From Gammaproteobacteria bacterium (GTDB lineage: Bacteria > Pseudomonadota > Gammaproteobacteria > Pseudomonadales > Pseudohongiellaceae): a stretch of DNA of 64,000 nucleotides. The DNA is taken from positions 186,001 through 250,000 of the forward strand of contig JAJFKE010000046.1 of assembly GCA_021773355.1 (NCBI GenBank). Reading direction: 5' to 3'. Within the stretch, counting starts at the first letter, position 1; each line of letters opens with the position of its first letter. Positions 47,878-57,191 of this stretch are shown in pieces. A program made the translations under genes and the position numbers. The notes under the pieces were generated by a model that worked only from the letters and a program-made list of their open reading frames with translations, searched no databases and was not told the origin of the DNA.

Positions 47878-49281
47878 ATGACGCCCCCAGCCAAGCCTTC
47901 CAATTATTCCATTCAGACACGTCTTATTGTCTCGTTTAGTATCCTGCTTTTTGTTTTTTTAGGCTTGACCGGTATTGTGCTGGATCGTGCGTTCAGAAAC
48001 AGCATAGAAGCAGGTGCGGCCGAGCGTTTGCAGGTGCAGATTTATTTACTATTGGCGGCCGCCGAAATGTCTGATGGTGAATTCTATTTTCTGGAGGATC
48101 TGCAAGAACCCAGGTTTAGTCAGTTAAATTCAGGTTTATATGGATTCATCAGCAGAGCAAGCTTGGGTGAACTCTGGCGTAGCGACTCTGCACTAGCGAT
48201 AAACCTAGCCAACCCTCAGGTTTTGCGTCAGACGGTGGAAGTGGGGGAGACGCAATTTTCCAAGACTTTTGATGCCGATCAGCAGGAGTATTTCGTCTTG
48301 AGCTACGGCATTCTCTGGGAGAATGGTATTAGCGAGTACAACTTTACGGTAATGGAAAATGCCACGCCGTACTATTCCGAGATTTCAAATTTCAGAACCA
48401 GTTTATGGTCTTGGTTGGGAGGGGTTGCTGTGCTTTTGTTGTTGATGCAGGTCTTCCTGATGCGCTGGGGCTTGTCACCCTTGCACCGTATGGCACGGGA
48501 CTTAAAACAAATTGAATCCGGTGATAGAAATCAACTTGCAGAAAATTATCCAAAGGAATTGCAAGGCGTAACCAATAACTTGAACCTACTGATAGAAACC
48601 GAAAGGAAACAGCAAGACAGATACAGAACCACATTGGGTGATCTTGCACACAGCTTAAAAACGCCGCTAGCGGTTATCGCTGGTATCATGCAGAGCTTAT
48701 CGCGAAAGCCTGATGATGCCGAGCTACAACTGGCTGCTGTGGATGAACAGTTGGCGCGCATGAATCAAATCGTAAGTTACCAACTGCAACGCGCTGTGCA
48801 ATCCAATAACAGTTCAACACTTGCCCGTCAGGTGCAGGTTAAGCCAATTGTTGGGAAGGTCCTGGATGCGCTGGCGAAGGTTTATTTGGATAAAGCCGTT
48901 AGTGTCAGCTCTCAATTGGACATTGATGCAGTTTTCTTTGGAGATGAGCGTGATCTGTTAGAGTTACTCGGCAATGTTCTCGATAATGCTTTTAAGTATG
49001 GTAGGGAGCAAGTCACTGTCAGTGCAAAAGCTTTGGGAGCGAACTCTAGCGGATTACAGATAATCATCGAGGATGACGGTCCTGGCATAAGTCCAGAAAA
49101 GCAGGAATATGTGTTACAACGCGGAGCGAGGGCAGATACTCTAGTACAGGGGCAGGGTATTGGTCTGGCTGTGGTCACAGATATAGTTACAAGTTACGGC
49201 GGCAGCATTGAAGTGGGTGTGAGTGATTTGGGTGGTGCCAGGATCTGTATGAAATTTGAATCGCCACTGCAGAAACCCTAG
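47878..49281 (+). CDS. PhoQ-like sensor histidine kinase
   Basis: 467 residues. TM1 (about residues 17-37), a periplasmic domain of about 135 residues, TM2 (about 173-193), then HAMP-like sequence, DHp with H-box LAHSLKTPLAVI (phosphoacceptor His present) and an HATPase_c domain with NVLDNAFKYG, EDDGPGIS and GQGIGLAVVTDI. No acidic PhoQ-type Mg2+ patch stands out in the periplasmic domain. The stop lies within TAGGGTCCCTA. It pairs with the upstream regulator; PepSY and zipper genes precede it. Confidence 0.93.
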   Translation: MTPPAKPSNYSIQTRLIVSFSILLFVFLGLTGIVLDRAFRNSIEAGAAERLQVQIYLLLAAAEMSDGEFYFLEDLQEPRFSQLNSGLYGFISRASLGELWRSDSALAINLANPQVLRQTVEVGETQFSKTFDADQQEYFVLSYGILWENGISEYNFTVMENATPYYSEISNFRTSLWSWLGGVAVLLLLMQVFLMRWGLSPLHRMARDLKQIESGDRNQLAENYPKELQGVTNNLNLLIETERKQQDRYRTTLGDLAHSLKTPLAVIAGIMQSLSRKPDDAELQLAAVDEQLARMNQIVSYQLQRAVQSNNSSTLARQVQVKPIVGKVLDALAKVYLDKAVSVSSQLDIDAVFFGDERDLLELLGNVLDNAFKYGREQVTVSAKALGANSSGLQIIIEDDGPGISPEKQEYVLQRGARADTLVQGQGIGLAVVTDIVTSYGGSIEVGVSDLGGARICMKFESPLQKP

Positions 49282-49289
49282 GGTCCCTA
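49279..49289. repeat. Second TAGGGTCCCTA motif with two convergent stop codons
   Basis: Identical to 40710-40720. TAG at 49279-49281 ends the histidine kinase (+) and CTA at 49287-49289 is the stop of the TauE-like gene (-). Confidence 0.65.
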
Positions 49290-50045
49290 GAACAGCAAGC
49301 CAGCTGCAACGGCGCACAGCGTCATTAAAAATAGAAACCATTTGATGCTATTTTGCGAGGCGCGCACGGCCACCTTTACTGCAAGGTGTGCTCCTGTCAT
49401 AGAGCCTACTGCCAGAATCAATCCAGGAATCCACCATACCTGATCGAAGATAATAAACACCACCAGAGCAACACTGGTAAAGGATAGCGCGCAGGCAGTT
49501 TTCAGCGCATTTGCCCTCAGCAAATCATAACGAAGCCCCCCAGCCAAGGCTACCAATAGAATAAAGCCGACACCGGCCTGGACGAAACCACCGTAGACAC
49601 CAGCGCCAAACAAGCTCCACCAAGCGCCACGATTTTGGCTAGGTGCCAGAGCTTTAGTTCCCGGTGGCGGCGCTATTACTTCTGGCCTCAGCAATATGAC
49701 GAGAGCCATGGTCAGAATAGTCCCTAACAGAATTGGTTTTAAATACAGGTTGGGAATTACTGCCGCTGCAATAGCCCCGCAGACACCACCAATGATCGTT
49801 GGAATCAGAATTGGCACAACAGCGGGTCGGTCCAGCGTATCGTGTTTATCGAATCCTGCTAGTCCTACCACGCATTGTAAGGTGATAGCGATACGATTTG
49901 TGCCGTTGGCAATATCGGCTGGAAGACCAAGAATCATCAGGGCTGGAAGCGTCAAATTAGAGCCACCACCGGCGACGGTATTAATGCCTCCGGCTAAAAA
50001 CCCCGTTGCAGCGAGCAAGAGTACTGATAAAAGAGTAATTTCCAA
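49287..50045 (-). CDS. TauE/SafE-family membrane permease
   Basis: 252 residues with about seven to eight TM helices. The family's repeat motif appears as GGINTVAGGGSNLTLPALM near the N-terminus and as GVYGGFVQAGVGFILLVAL in the second half. Relatives export sulfite, sulfoacetate or take up organosulfur compounds; the substrate here is unknown. It is a single gene, convergent with the histidine kinase and divergent from the pilus operon. Confidence 0.88.
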   Translation of the reverse strand: MEITLLSVLLLAATGFLAGGINTVAGGGSNLTLPALMILGLPADIANGTNRIAITLQCVVGLAGFDKHDTLDRPAVVPILIPTIIGGVCGAIAAAVIPNLYLKPILLGTILTMALVILLRPEVIAPPPGTKALAPSQNRGAWWSLFGAGVYGGFVQAGVGFILLVALAGGLRYDLLRANALKTACALSFTSVALVVFIIFDQVWWIPGLILAVGSMTGAHLAVKVAVRASQNSIKWFLFLMTLCAVAAGLLF

Positions 50046-50137
50046 GCGGCTTGTTCCTTCTAGGCTCTATAATTCTGGCTAGTTGCAACGGGTCGCAGCG
50101 CCGAAAGCCACTGATCTAAGTGTTTGCGGGACAAAAT

Positions 50138-50146
50138 TGCTATACT
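50138..50146 (+). promoter_or_regulatory. Candidate extended -10 promoter
   Basis: TGCTATACT, an extended -10 with TG one base before TATACT. It lacks a good -35 and is about 310 bp before fimU, upstream of the CRP-type site. Confidence 0.3.
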
Positions 50147-50200
50147 CGGGGCAGTTTGCTCCCAACTGTGCAGTCGCAGTTCACTTGAATGTTGGCGTGA

Positions 50201-50216
50201 TGTGAATTCTGTCACA
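50201..50216 (+). promoter_or_regulatory. Perfect CRP/Vfr-type operator
   Basis: TGTGA-N6-TCACA, an exact match to the CRP core, 242 bp before the fimU start. In Pseudomonas the CRP homologue Vfr controls type IV pilus and virulence genes, so cAMP control of this operon is plausible. Confidence 0.7.
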
Positions 50217-50457
50217 AACTAATCAATTAAGTGCCTGAATTTACTCATTCTTTTAGCGATATCACAGTCTTGCGCTGGGGATTCTATATGGTTAGCGTCG
50301 ATAGAACTACCGATAGCTATTTAATTACCGCTGGAGCAACCGACAAACTATCTGGGAAACCAGTTTCGTGAGTTCCGAAAGCTCGCTGCAACGGTTCGAT
50401 TTTCGAGTGGTCACAGGCTTGAATGAAGCCCGCTATGAGAGTTTGGCAAAAAAGGGC

Positions 50458-51015
50458 ATGATGCATCAAATTAGAATGAAAAACTTCAATAAAAACAGAG
50501 GTTACTCTTTGATAGAGCTGCTAGTAACAGTGGCCATATTGGGCATTCTTTTGGCTGTGTCGTTACCAAATTTTTCAGACACTATCGAGAACAACATAAC
50601 TAATTCGCAGGCTAAATTGTTCATGACCAGCTTGAATTTGGCCAGAAGTGAAGCAATCAAGCGCGGTACCAACGTAGGAATTTGCCCCAGTAACGACGGT
50701 CTTGATTGTGATGCTGCCAGTTGGTCAACCGGTTGGGTCGTGTTTGTCGATGTGAATGGCGACGCGGACGGTGCCACCGGGTCTATCGACGTGGGTGATA
50801 TTATCGTACGTGTGTTCGATGCTTTAGGTGCCAACAGCGTACTAACGGGAACAACAAACTTCTTGGAATACAATAGCTTAGGTTTCAGCGCAACGGCTGG
50901 AATACAGACAATGAAACTTTGCCCTGCAACAAATACAGCCGCCAATGCGCGCTCTGTCGAAATTGGCGTTTCAGGTCGCGGTCGTCGAATCGAAGGTGGT
51001 TTGGTATGCCCATAA
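50458..51015 (+). CDS. fimU: Type IV pilus minor pilin FimU (GspH/FimT family)
   Basis: Class III-signal pseudopilin. The prepilin peptidase site is G/YSLIELLVTVAILG, with the +5 Glu. I use the ATG at 50458; ATG 50461 and 50476 are in frame, and a GTG at 50368 would give an unlikely 30-residue extension. GspH features follow: ARSEAIKRGTNVGICPSN and a Ca2+-like loop WVVFVDVNGDADGATGS. It primes pilus assembly with PilV, W, X and E. It leads the operon. Confidence 0.88.
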   Translation: MMHQIRMKNFNKNRGYSLIELLVTVAILGILLAVSLPNFSDTIENNITNSQAKLFMTSLNLARSEAIKRGTNVGICPSNDGLDCDAASWSTGWVVFVDVNGDADGATGSIDVGDIIVRVFDALGANSVLTGTTNFLEYNSLGFSATAGIQTMKLCPATNTAANARSVEIGVSGRGRRIEGGLVCP

Positions 51016-51527
51016 ACTCTTCAAATTCTATGACAAGACGCTCTAGACAGTCAGGAACTACACTGATGGAGGTCCTTGTCTCCCTGCTCATACTCTCCTT
51101 CGGAATGCTTGGTATGGCAGGTGTGCAAGGGGTGAGCCTTCGCGGCAATCAAGCGGCCTATTATCGCACCATGGCAACCACCCTAAGTGTTGACGTTGTG
51201 GAACGGATGCGGGCTAACATATCTGCGGTGGATGATGGTGACTACGATGATGTAGTCGGAGCCGCGACAGCCAATTGTTTTGCGGCAGTAGGCTGTACAG
51301 GCGCGCAATTGGCCGCCCAGGATATTTTTGATTGGTCTGCTACGGTAGCGGCAACCCTCCCCCTTGGTGCATCCGCTGTCTGCTTGGACTCAACCCCTAC
51401 TGACGGGACTGCGGCAGCCAATGCCTGTGACGGCGCAGGTAGTATTTATGCCATTAAGTTGTGGTGGGATGACGACAGAGACGGTACCGCAGATCAAGTT
51501 TTTAGAACTACATTTCAGCCGCTCTAG
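51006..51527 (+). CDS. pilV: Type IV pilus minor pilin PilV
   Basis: The start ATG at 51006 overlaps fimU by 10 bp. The prepilin segment is SG/TTLMEVLVSLLILSFG, Glu at +5, typical of PilV. Further on, RTMATTLSVDVVERMRANIS matches PilV's helix. About 173 residues. Part of the tip complex with FimU, PilW, PilX and PilY1. Confidence 0.88.
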   Translation: MPINSSNSMTRRSRQSGTTLMEVLVSLLILSFGMLGMAGVQGVSLRGNQAAYYRTMATTLSVDVVERMRANISAVDDGDYDDVVGAATANCFAAVGCTGAQLAAQDIFDWSATVAATLPLGASAVCLDSTPTDGTAAANACDGAGSIYAIKLWWDDDRDGTADQVFRTTFQPL

Positions 51528-52712
51528 TTGGCGGGGAAAACAGTGAATATGATGCAAACAACACCACTAAAGAGTACGGACTGCAAGGGTCTCAGCTTAA
51601 TTGAGCTGTTGGTTAGCATGGTTCTGGGATTGACCCTGGCAACCGGTGTGGTGCAAATCTATGCCGGCAGCAACACCACAGAGCGGGATAGAGAAGCGAG
51701 GCAGCGTATCCAGGAGAATGGCCGATTTGCCATGAGCTTTTTGTCTCAGGAAATCCGCATGGGGGGATATCTGGGCTGTCTGAGTTCTCTGGAAGGCGCC
51801 ACCGTTAATAATATTTTGGACGTACCCCCTGCAACATTTCAGCCGCGCTATGGCATACAAGGCTGGGAGGCGACAGGCACCAATCCAGGCGTTATAAACA
51901 ATAGCGCAAATAATGTAGCTGTTGTCGCAACAAATACCGCTGAGTGGACCAATGGTGAGGTTGGTCATGTTATCCCAACTATTAATGCGGTGCCGAATTC
52001 TGACATTGTCCGAATATGGAGTGCGGCAGGTACTGCAGGGTTGGTAAGTTCCATAACTCAGGGTACTCCTCCTGTGATTCAGGCAGAAAGTAATGCGGGA
52101 ATTGTAGCCAATGATTTTGTTTTGATCAGTGACTGTCAGCAAGCGGATTTCGTTCAGGCTTGTGTAGTCGCCGCAGACGCAGCTCCAGCAACCACCAGCA
52201 CCATTACCCTTTCTACCGCCTGCAATCCGGGAAATGAAGCCGCAGCGGTCATTTCGACGCAGATAAGTGCAGGCAACCCTGCAGAAGCAGTCAAGCTTGA
52301 GGGCACCATGTTCTATGTGGGAAAACGTGCTGATGCCGCCGCCAATCCACCAGCCTTGTTTCGCCGGCAGCTTAGCGCTACTGGAACAGCGGACGCGGCT
52401 GAGGAACTTATAGAAGGTGTAGAAAGTATGCAAATTCTGTATGGGATAAATGTAGATCAGGACGTTCGTAACACGGTGGACACCTATATCCCCGCTAACC
52501 TGGTTACCGATTTTTCCAAAGTTATCAGCGTCAGGGTGAGCCTGCTAATGCAATCTGTGGAAGATGGTTCGGTGCCTTCCCCTCAGACCTATACATTCAA
52601 CGGTGTTGTCTATGATGGTGGTGTTGGGAACGGTAGTTTACCGGCTGATGACAGAGTGCGTCGGGTATTTGTTAATACCATTAGTCTGCGCAACCGTGCC
52701 CTGGGAACGTAG
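51528..52712 (+). CDS. pilW: Type IV pilus minor pilin PilW
   Basis: 394 residues. The prepilin site is KG/LSLIELLVSMVLGLTLA, followed by GVVQIYAGSNTTERDREARQ and the helix ENGRFAMSFLSQEIRMGGYL, both PilW signatures. The start is uncertain: TTG at 51528 directly after pilV, GTG at 51543 or ATG at 51549. The C-terminal half is a large beta domain. Confidence 0.88.
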   Translation: MAGKTVNMMQTTPLKSTDCKGLSLIELLVSMVLGLTLATGVVQIYAGSNTTERDREARQRIQENGRFAMSFLSQEIRMGGYLGCLSSLEGATVNNILDVPPATFQPRYGIQGWEATGTNPGVINNSANNVAVVATNTAEWTNGEVGHVIPTINAVPNSDIVRIWSAAGTAGLVSSITQGTPPVIQAESNAGIVANDFVLISDCQQADFVQACVVAADAAPATTSTITLSTACNPGNEAAAVISTQISAGNPAEAVKLEGTMFYVGKRADAAANPPALFRRQLSATGTADAAEELIEGVESMQILYGINVDQDVRNTVDTYIPANLVTDFSKVISVRVSLLMQSVEDGSVPSPQTYTFNGVVYDGGVGNGSLPADDRVRRVFVNTISLRNRALGT

Positions 52713-52810
52713 ATACTGGCAAATTGCTCGATGCACGATTTATAGGTAGTGAAGTAAAAATTAGAGTTTGATCACGGAATTCAACTAGCATTAGGGTAGA
52801 TTCAGTAACC

Positions 52811-53383
52811 ATGAAGAAAATCCAAAAATTCCCGTCTACAGCAATGCCGCGCCGGCAACGCGGTGCCATATTGGTGTTCTGCCTAGTGTTTCTGGGCATC
52901 TTGACGGTAATGGGAACCTCCGGCATGGAAACCACGATTCTCGAGGAGCGCATGTCCAGTAATATGCGCGACTACAATTTAGCCTTTCAATCAGCCGAGT
53001 CTGCTCTGAAGAATGCCGAAGCCTGGTTAGTGACACAAACTACCTTGCCTGTGGTGAGTAGTGACGGTAGCACCACAGTTTGGTCAGAAGATTCTATGGA
53101 CCCCTCCGCAACAGACGGTAAGTATTGGTGGGATCATGGCAACATCGATGCTGCCTGGTGGAATGCCAACGGGGACGCTATCGCTGGTGTCGCAGATGTG
53201 GCGGCCCAGCCCGTTTATGTTATTGAGCAGTACCGCACCGTAACTTCAGGCAATTCACTTGGAATCGGTGGTGGTGCGACTCCGCAGTCCAGAACCTTTC
53301 ATCGAATTACTGCAAGAGGCGTCGGGGTCAATGCAAACACTGCAGTGCGTTTACAAGCAACTTTCGTTCAATCCTATAACTAG
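52811..53383 (+). CDS. pilX: Type IV pilus minor pilin PilX
   Basis: 190 residues. The N-terminus MKKIQKFPSTAMPRRQRG precedes the hydrophobic AILVFCLVFLGILTVMG, the PilX-type pseudo-signal with no Glu at +5, as is usual for this family. ETTILEERMSSNMRDYNLAF and QSAESALKNAEAWL are diagnostic. It follows pilW by 98 bp. It probably contributes to the tip complex and PilY1 display. Confidence 0.88.
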   Translation: MKKIQKFPSTAMPRRQRGAILVFCLVFLGILTVMGTSGMETTILEERMSSNMRDYNLAFQSAESALKNAEAWLVTQTTLPVVSSDGSTTVWSEDSMDPSATDGKYWWDHGNIDAAWWNANGDAIAGVADVAAQPVYVIEQYRTVTSGNSLGIGGGATPQSRTFHRITARGVGVNANTAVRLQATFVQSYN

Positions 53384-53413
53384 GAATTCCGGGGTCAAAT
53401 CTGGGAGACAATT

Positions 53414-56400
53414 ATGAGTTCTAAACTACAAATTCGATTTTTTCTTTCATGGCTGGCGACTGTATACCTGATGGCGTCCGGTACTTCTGTACAGGCAGCC
53501 GAGTTGGCTCTGTCCCGTAGTCCATTATTTTTAGGAACGCAGATTGATCCGAATATCTTTTTTATGTTGGACGATTCTGGCTCCATGGATTGGGAAACCC
53601 TGACCCCGCGCTATCAGTACTTTCAAAATTATTGGCAGAATTACTCAAAGTCTCCAATTACCGGGGGTCTCTTTGCGGGAGACTCGGGGGGGAGTACCTG
53701 CGGAGATGAAAAAACCTTTCGATATATTTTTACCGGAAACAGCGGGGGCAATACCGACAATGTCTATATAGGTTCCTCAACCTGTGAATTAGAAGATTAT
53801 CCCAATGCGATAACACGTGACTGGCGGGTACGCTCCGCTGACCTGAATATTATGTACTACAATCCGGCTGCCACTTATTCACCTTGGCAGGGCTTTAGTA
53901 ATGCCAGCTTCACGGCGGCGCGAAGCAACCCTGAGTCGGGCAGTACCGGGTACTCTATAACACGAGATTTAACCGGTTTCGAATACGATGTCTGGATAGA
54001 CAACCTCGGCTATGACGAAGACGGCAGCACAACCGGTGAGGCGCGCGGCCCCAGTAGTGTGGTCGACGGTGCCAATGGCATAGTGGATCTCTGGGACAGT
54101 CACACGACTTACACGGTGAATGCTTCTGATATAGATGTGGAGTACTTAACTACTACTTTCGCCAGTGTCGATGGAGCTGCAGCATCGACCTGCGACTACA
54201 CTGACGCGACAGATACTCCCCAGTACAAAGATTGCTTCGGTACCGTACGCACAATCGACAACCTCAGTGGAATTGAAGAAGATCCCTGGGGACGCACCGT
54301 GACCGAGGCACAGCAAAATATAGCCAACTGGTACCAGTATCACCGCCGTCGCGCTTTTGTGATGAAGGCGGCAGTGGCTCGCGTTATGAGTGTAAATACC
54401 AGTTTTCGCTTTGGTCTTAGCGTTTTAAACGATGATAATCTATTGTTTCGTGAGGTTCCTGCAGAAAATGTAATCGACGACGATTTTCCGATTCATAATG
54501 CGGCAGTTCTGGCTGCTCTTTTTGCGCACACCCAGCGCGCATTGGGTACACCGCTGCGTAGCGGGCTGGAACTGGCAGGGCGCTACTTTTCTGACGAACT
54601 TTCTGGAAAAACCAATCCAATAATATCGGCCTGCCAGCAAAATTACTCAGTTCTATTTACCGATGGCTATTGGTCAAGTAGTGACACATTAGCAACCAGT
54701 GCAATTGCAGATGAAGACGGAGATGGCAATAGTGATACCCTGGCGGATGTTGCTCACTACTTTTACAATACTGATCTTAGCCCACTTCCTAACGATGTGC
54801 CCACGTCGCCGTCGGACCAGAATGAAGAGCAACATATGGTCTCATTCACCGTGGCTTTTGGTGTAGTTGGTAACCTGATTGATACTGACGATGATGGTCT
54901 GCCGAATCCGGAATTGGCAGAGGACGGTGCCTGGACTACTGGCAGCATCAACACTGAGCCGGAAAAAATTGATGATACCTGGCATGCTGCATTCAATAGC
55001 AAGGGCACTTTTGTTTCGGCGCAGACTACAGAGGGTGTGGCTAGTGCTATTGCTGAAGCCCTACTGGAAATAGCCGACCGCGTTGGTTCCGCAGCGTCGG
55101 TTGCAACTAACACCGGTTCACTGAATGCAGGTAGTCATTTGTTTCAGGCTCGCTTTGATAGCTCAGATTGGAAAGGCCAACTACTTGCGTTCCAGATTAA
55201 TCTCGACGGCAGTATTGAGCCCACTGCAGATTGGGAAGCAAGTTCTCAAGTGAATGATCAGAACTATGATACTGGCAGGGAGATAATTACTTACAATCCT
55301 GATGCCGACGTAATTCCTGGAGGATTGCCTGAGGGGCAGGGTGTTCCGTTTAGGTTTCCGGCTGATTACAGCTCTGCAGATCCATTAGTGGAGCTGACAT
55401 CCAGTCAAATTAGCGCGTTAATGAGCACTTCTCCTTTTGCTGTCAGCACCGTAGATGTTAGTGAGATATCCACAAATCAGGCCTATGGGGAGGCACTGGT
55501 TAACTATCTGCGTGGCGATGTCGTCAACGAAGGCTCCGGCCAGGATTTCCGAATTCGCGGCAGTGTACTGGGTGATATCGTGAACTCTGACCCAAAATTT
55601 GTGGCTGAATCTACTGCGCGCTACCCGGATGATCTCGAAGCGAAGTCATATAATGATTTTATCGCTGATACTGCCAGCCGCGCCGGTGTAGTTTATGTGG
55701 GCGCCAACGATGGAATGTTGCACGGTTTCTCTGAGACGACTGGCGATGAGGTGATCGCCTATGTACCGAATGCCGCCTATGAACACTTGTACGAGCTTAC
55801 TTCCGAGGACTACGAACACCGCTATTTTGTGGACGGTGGCCCGAATATTATCGATGTCTATATGGATGATATTGATGATCCGGACAGCCCTACAAACGGT
55901 CTCTGGAGAACGGTTTTGGTAGGTGGCTTGGCTGGTGGTGGTCAGGGAATTTATGCCCTCGATGTGACCGATCCAACTATATATGATGAGGCTAACGCCG
56001 CCAGTATCGCGCTGTGGGAGTTTGACGACGGCGATGATGTTGATCTGGGCTACACCTATGGAAGGCCGCAGATAGCTAAAATGGCTGATGGTACCTGGGC
56101 GGCGGTGTTTGGTAACGGCTATAACAATACCGAGGCCGATGGTAGTGCCAGCACTACCGGACACGCAGTGCTCTATATTGTCGATATAGAAACCGGTGAC
56201 ATTCTCAAGAAGATTGACACCTTGGCTGGTGACGTGGCGACACCAAATGGCTTAGCTACACCCTTGCTGATCGATGCCGACTCTGATTTCGTCGTCGACT
56301 ATATTTACGCGGGTGATTTGCTGGGCAATATGTGGAAATTTGATGTGACCAGTTCAAATCCCGCTACCTGGAACAGTGATTTTGTCACCGCAGGTACACC

Positions 56401-57163
56401 AGACCCCTTATTCACTACGACGACCAATCAACCGATCACATCCCAGCCGCAGGCTGCGTTTCATCCAGACAATCTCGGCGGTTTCATGATCTACTTCGGA
56501 ACCGGGCAGTATCTAGAGATAAATGATAACGACCCAATAGGACAGACCACTCAGGCGTTCTATGGCATATGGGACAAGAATACCGGTTCCTTAACACCAT
56601 TCAGTAGCTCGGATTTGTTAGCCCAGACAATTACCAATCAATTTCAGCAAGCCTTCGATACAGACGGCGATAGCATTGATGACGAGACCTTTACGCTGCG
56701 TGATGTCTCTGATAATGAGATAGATTGGGGCACACACCTGGGGTGGAAGCTAACATTACAACCAGAAAATGTAGAAGGTGCCGCAAACGCCAGCAATTTT
56801 GGGGAACGACAAGTCAGTAACGCTATTATACGAGGCGGGCGCATAATATTTACAACACTTGTGCCTTCGTCAGTAGAATGCGAGTTTGGCGGCACCAGTT
56901 TCCTTATGGAACTTGATTTTAGATCTGGCGGCGCCTTGGAATTTCCAGCATTTGATTTAAACAATGACGGCGAATATGACGGCGATGATACTGATGCCTC
57001 GGGCCGAGCTTCCGATGTTGGAATTATGCCAACGGTTAGTATCCTGGCAGATGGTGCGCAAGATGTTGCATTCGGCAGTGGCGCTAGTGGAGATATCGAT
57101 ATTATTCAATTGAGTGTGGGTGTCGAATCCTATGGCAGGCAGTCATGGCGACAACTGGAGTAG
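53414..57163 (+). CDS. pilY1: Type IV pilus tip adhesin/assembly protein PilY1
   Basis: 1249 residues with a signal peptide (about residues 1-28, ending VQAAE). An N-terminal von Willebrand A-like domain has the MIDAS DDSGS at residues 53-57. The C-terminal beta-propeller holds the calcium-binding loop DADSDFVVD at residues 954-962, followed by YIYAGDLLGNMWKFD. Other Asp-rich loops (DEDGDGNSD, DTDDDGLPNPE, DTDGDSIDDE, NNDGEYDGDDTD) look like further calcium sites. It counteracts PilT retraction in Pseudomonas and may sense surfaces. AGAC upstream of the ATG at 53414. Confidence 0.92.
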   Translation: MSSKLQIRFFLSWLATVYLMASGTSVQAAELALSRSPLFLGTQIDPNIFFMLDDSGSMDWETLTPRYQYFQNYWQNYSKSPITGGLFAGDSGGSTCGDEKTFRYIFTGNSGGNTDNVYIGSSTCELEDYPNAITRDWRVRSADLNIMYYNPAATYSPWQGFSNASFTAARSNPESGSTGYSITRDLTGFEYDVWIDNLGYDEDGSTTGEARGPSSVVDGANGIVDLWDSHTTYTVNASDIDVEYLTTTFASVDGAAASTCDYTDATDTPQYKDCFGTVRTIDNLSGIEEDPWGRTVTEAQQNIANWYQYHRRRAFVMKAAVARVMSVNTSFRFGLSVLNDDNLLFREVPAENVIDDDFPIHNAAVLAALFAHTQRALGTPLRSGLELAGRYFSDELSGKTNPIISACQQNYSVLFTDGYWSSSDTLATSAIADEDGDGNSDTLADVAHYFYNTDLSPLPNDVPTSPSDQNEEQHMVSFTVAFGVVGNLIDTDDDGLPNPELAEDGAWTTGSINTEPEKIDDTWHAAFNSKGTFVSAQTTEGVASAIAEALLEIADRVGSAASVATNTGSLNAGSHLFQARFDSSDWKGQLLAFQINLDGSIEPTADWEASSQVNDQNYDTGREIITYNPDADVIPGGLPEGQGVPFRFPADYSSADPLVELTSSQISALMSTSPFAVSTVDVSEISTNQAYGEALVNYLRGDVVNEGSGQDFRIRGSVLGDIVNSDPKFVAESTARYPDDLEAKSYNDFIADTASRAGVVYVGANDGMLHGFSETTGDEVIAYVPNAAYEHLYELTSEDYEHRYFVDGGPNIIDVYMDDIDDPDSPTNGLWRTVLVGGLAGGGQGIYALDVTDPTIYDEANAASIALWEFDDGDDVDLGYTYGRPQIAKMADGTWAAVFGNGYNNTEADGSASTTGHAVLYIVDIETGDILKKIDTLAGDVATPNGLATPLLIDADSDFVVDYIYAGDLLGNMWKFDVTSSNPATWNSDFVTAGTPDPLFTTTTNQPITSQPQAAFHPDNLGGFMIYFGTGQYLEINDNDPIGQTTQAFYGIWDKNTGSLTPFSSSDLLAQTITNQFQQAFDTDGDSIDDETFTLRDVSDNEIDWGTHLGWKLTLQPENVEGAANASNFGERQVSNAIIRGGRIIFTTLVPSSVECEFGGTSFLMELDFRSGGALEFPAFDLNNDGEYDGDDTDASGRASDVGIMPTVSILADGAQDVAFGSGASGDIDIIQLSVGVESYGRQSWRQLE

Positions 57164-57191
57164 GAATAATGGCTACAGGAGCAATCGAGTT

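Larger units (their letters stand above)
50046..50457. other. Regulatory region upstream of the minor-pilin operon
   Basis: About 410 bp between the permease start and fimU. It holds TGCTATACT (50138-50146), an extended -10 facing fimU, and a perfect CRP/Vfr palindrome at 50201-50216. The sequence CTGAAT-17 bp-GATATC (50235-50263) would be a weak class I CRP-dependent promoter with the palindrome near -61. Confidence 0.55.
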
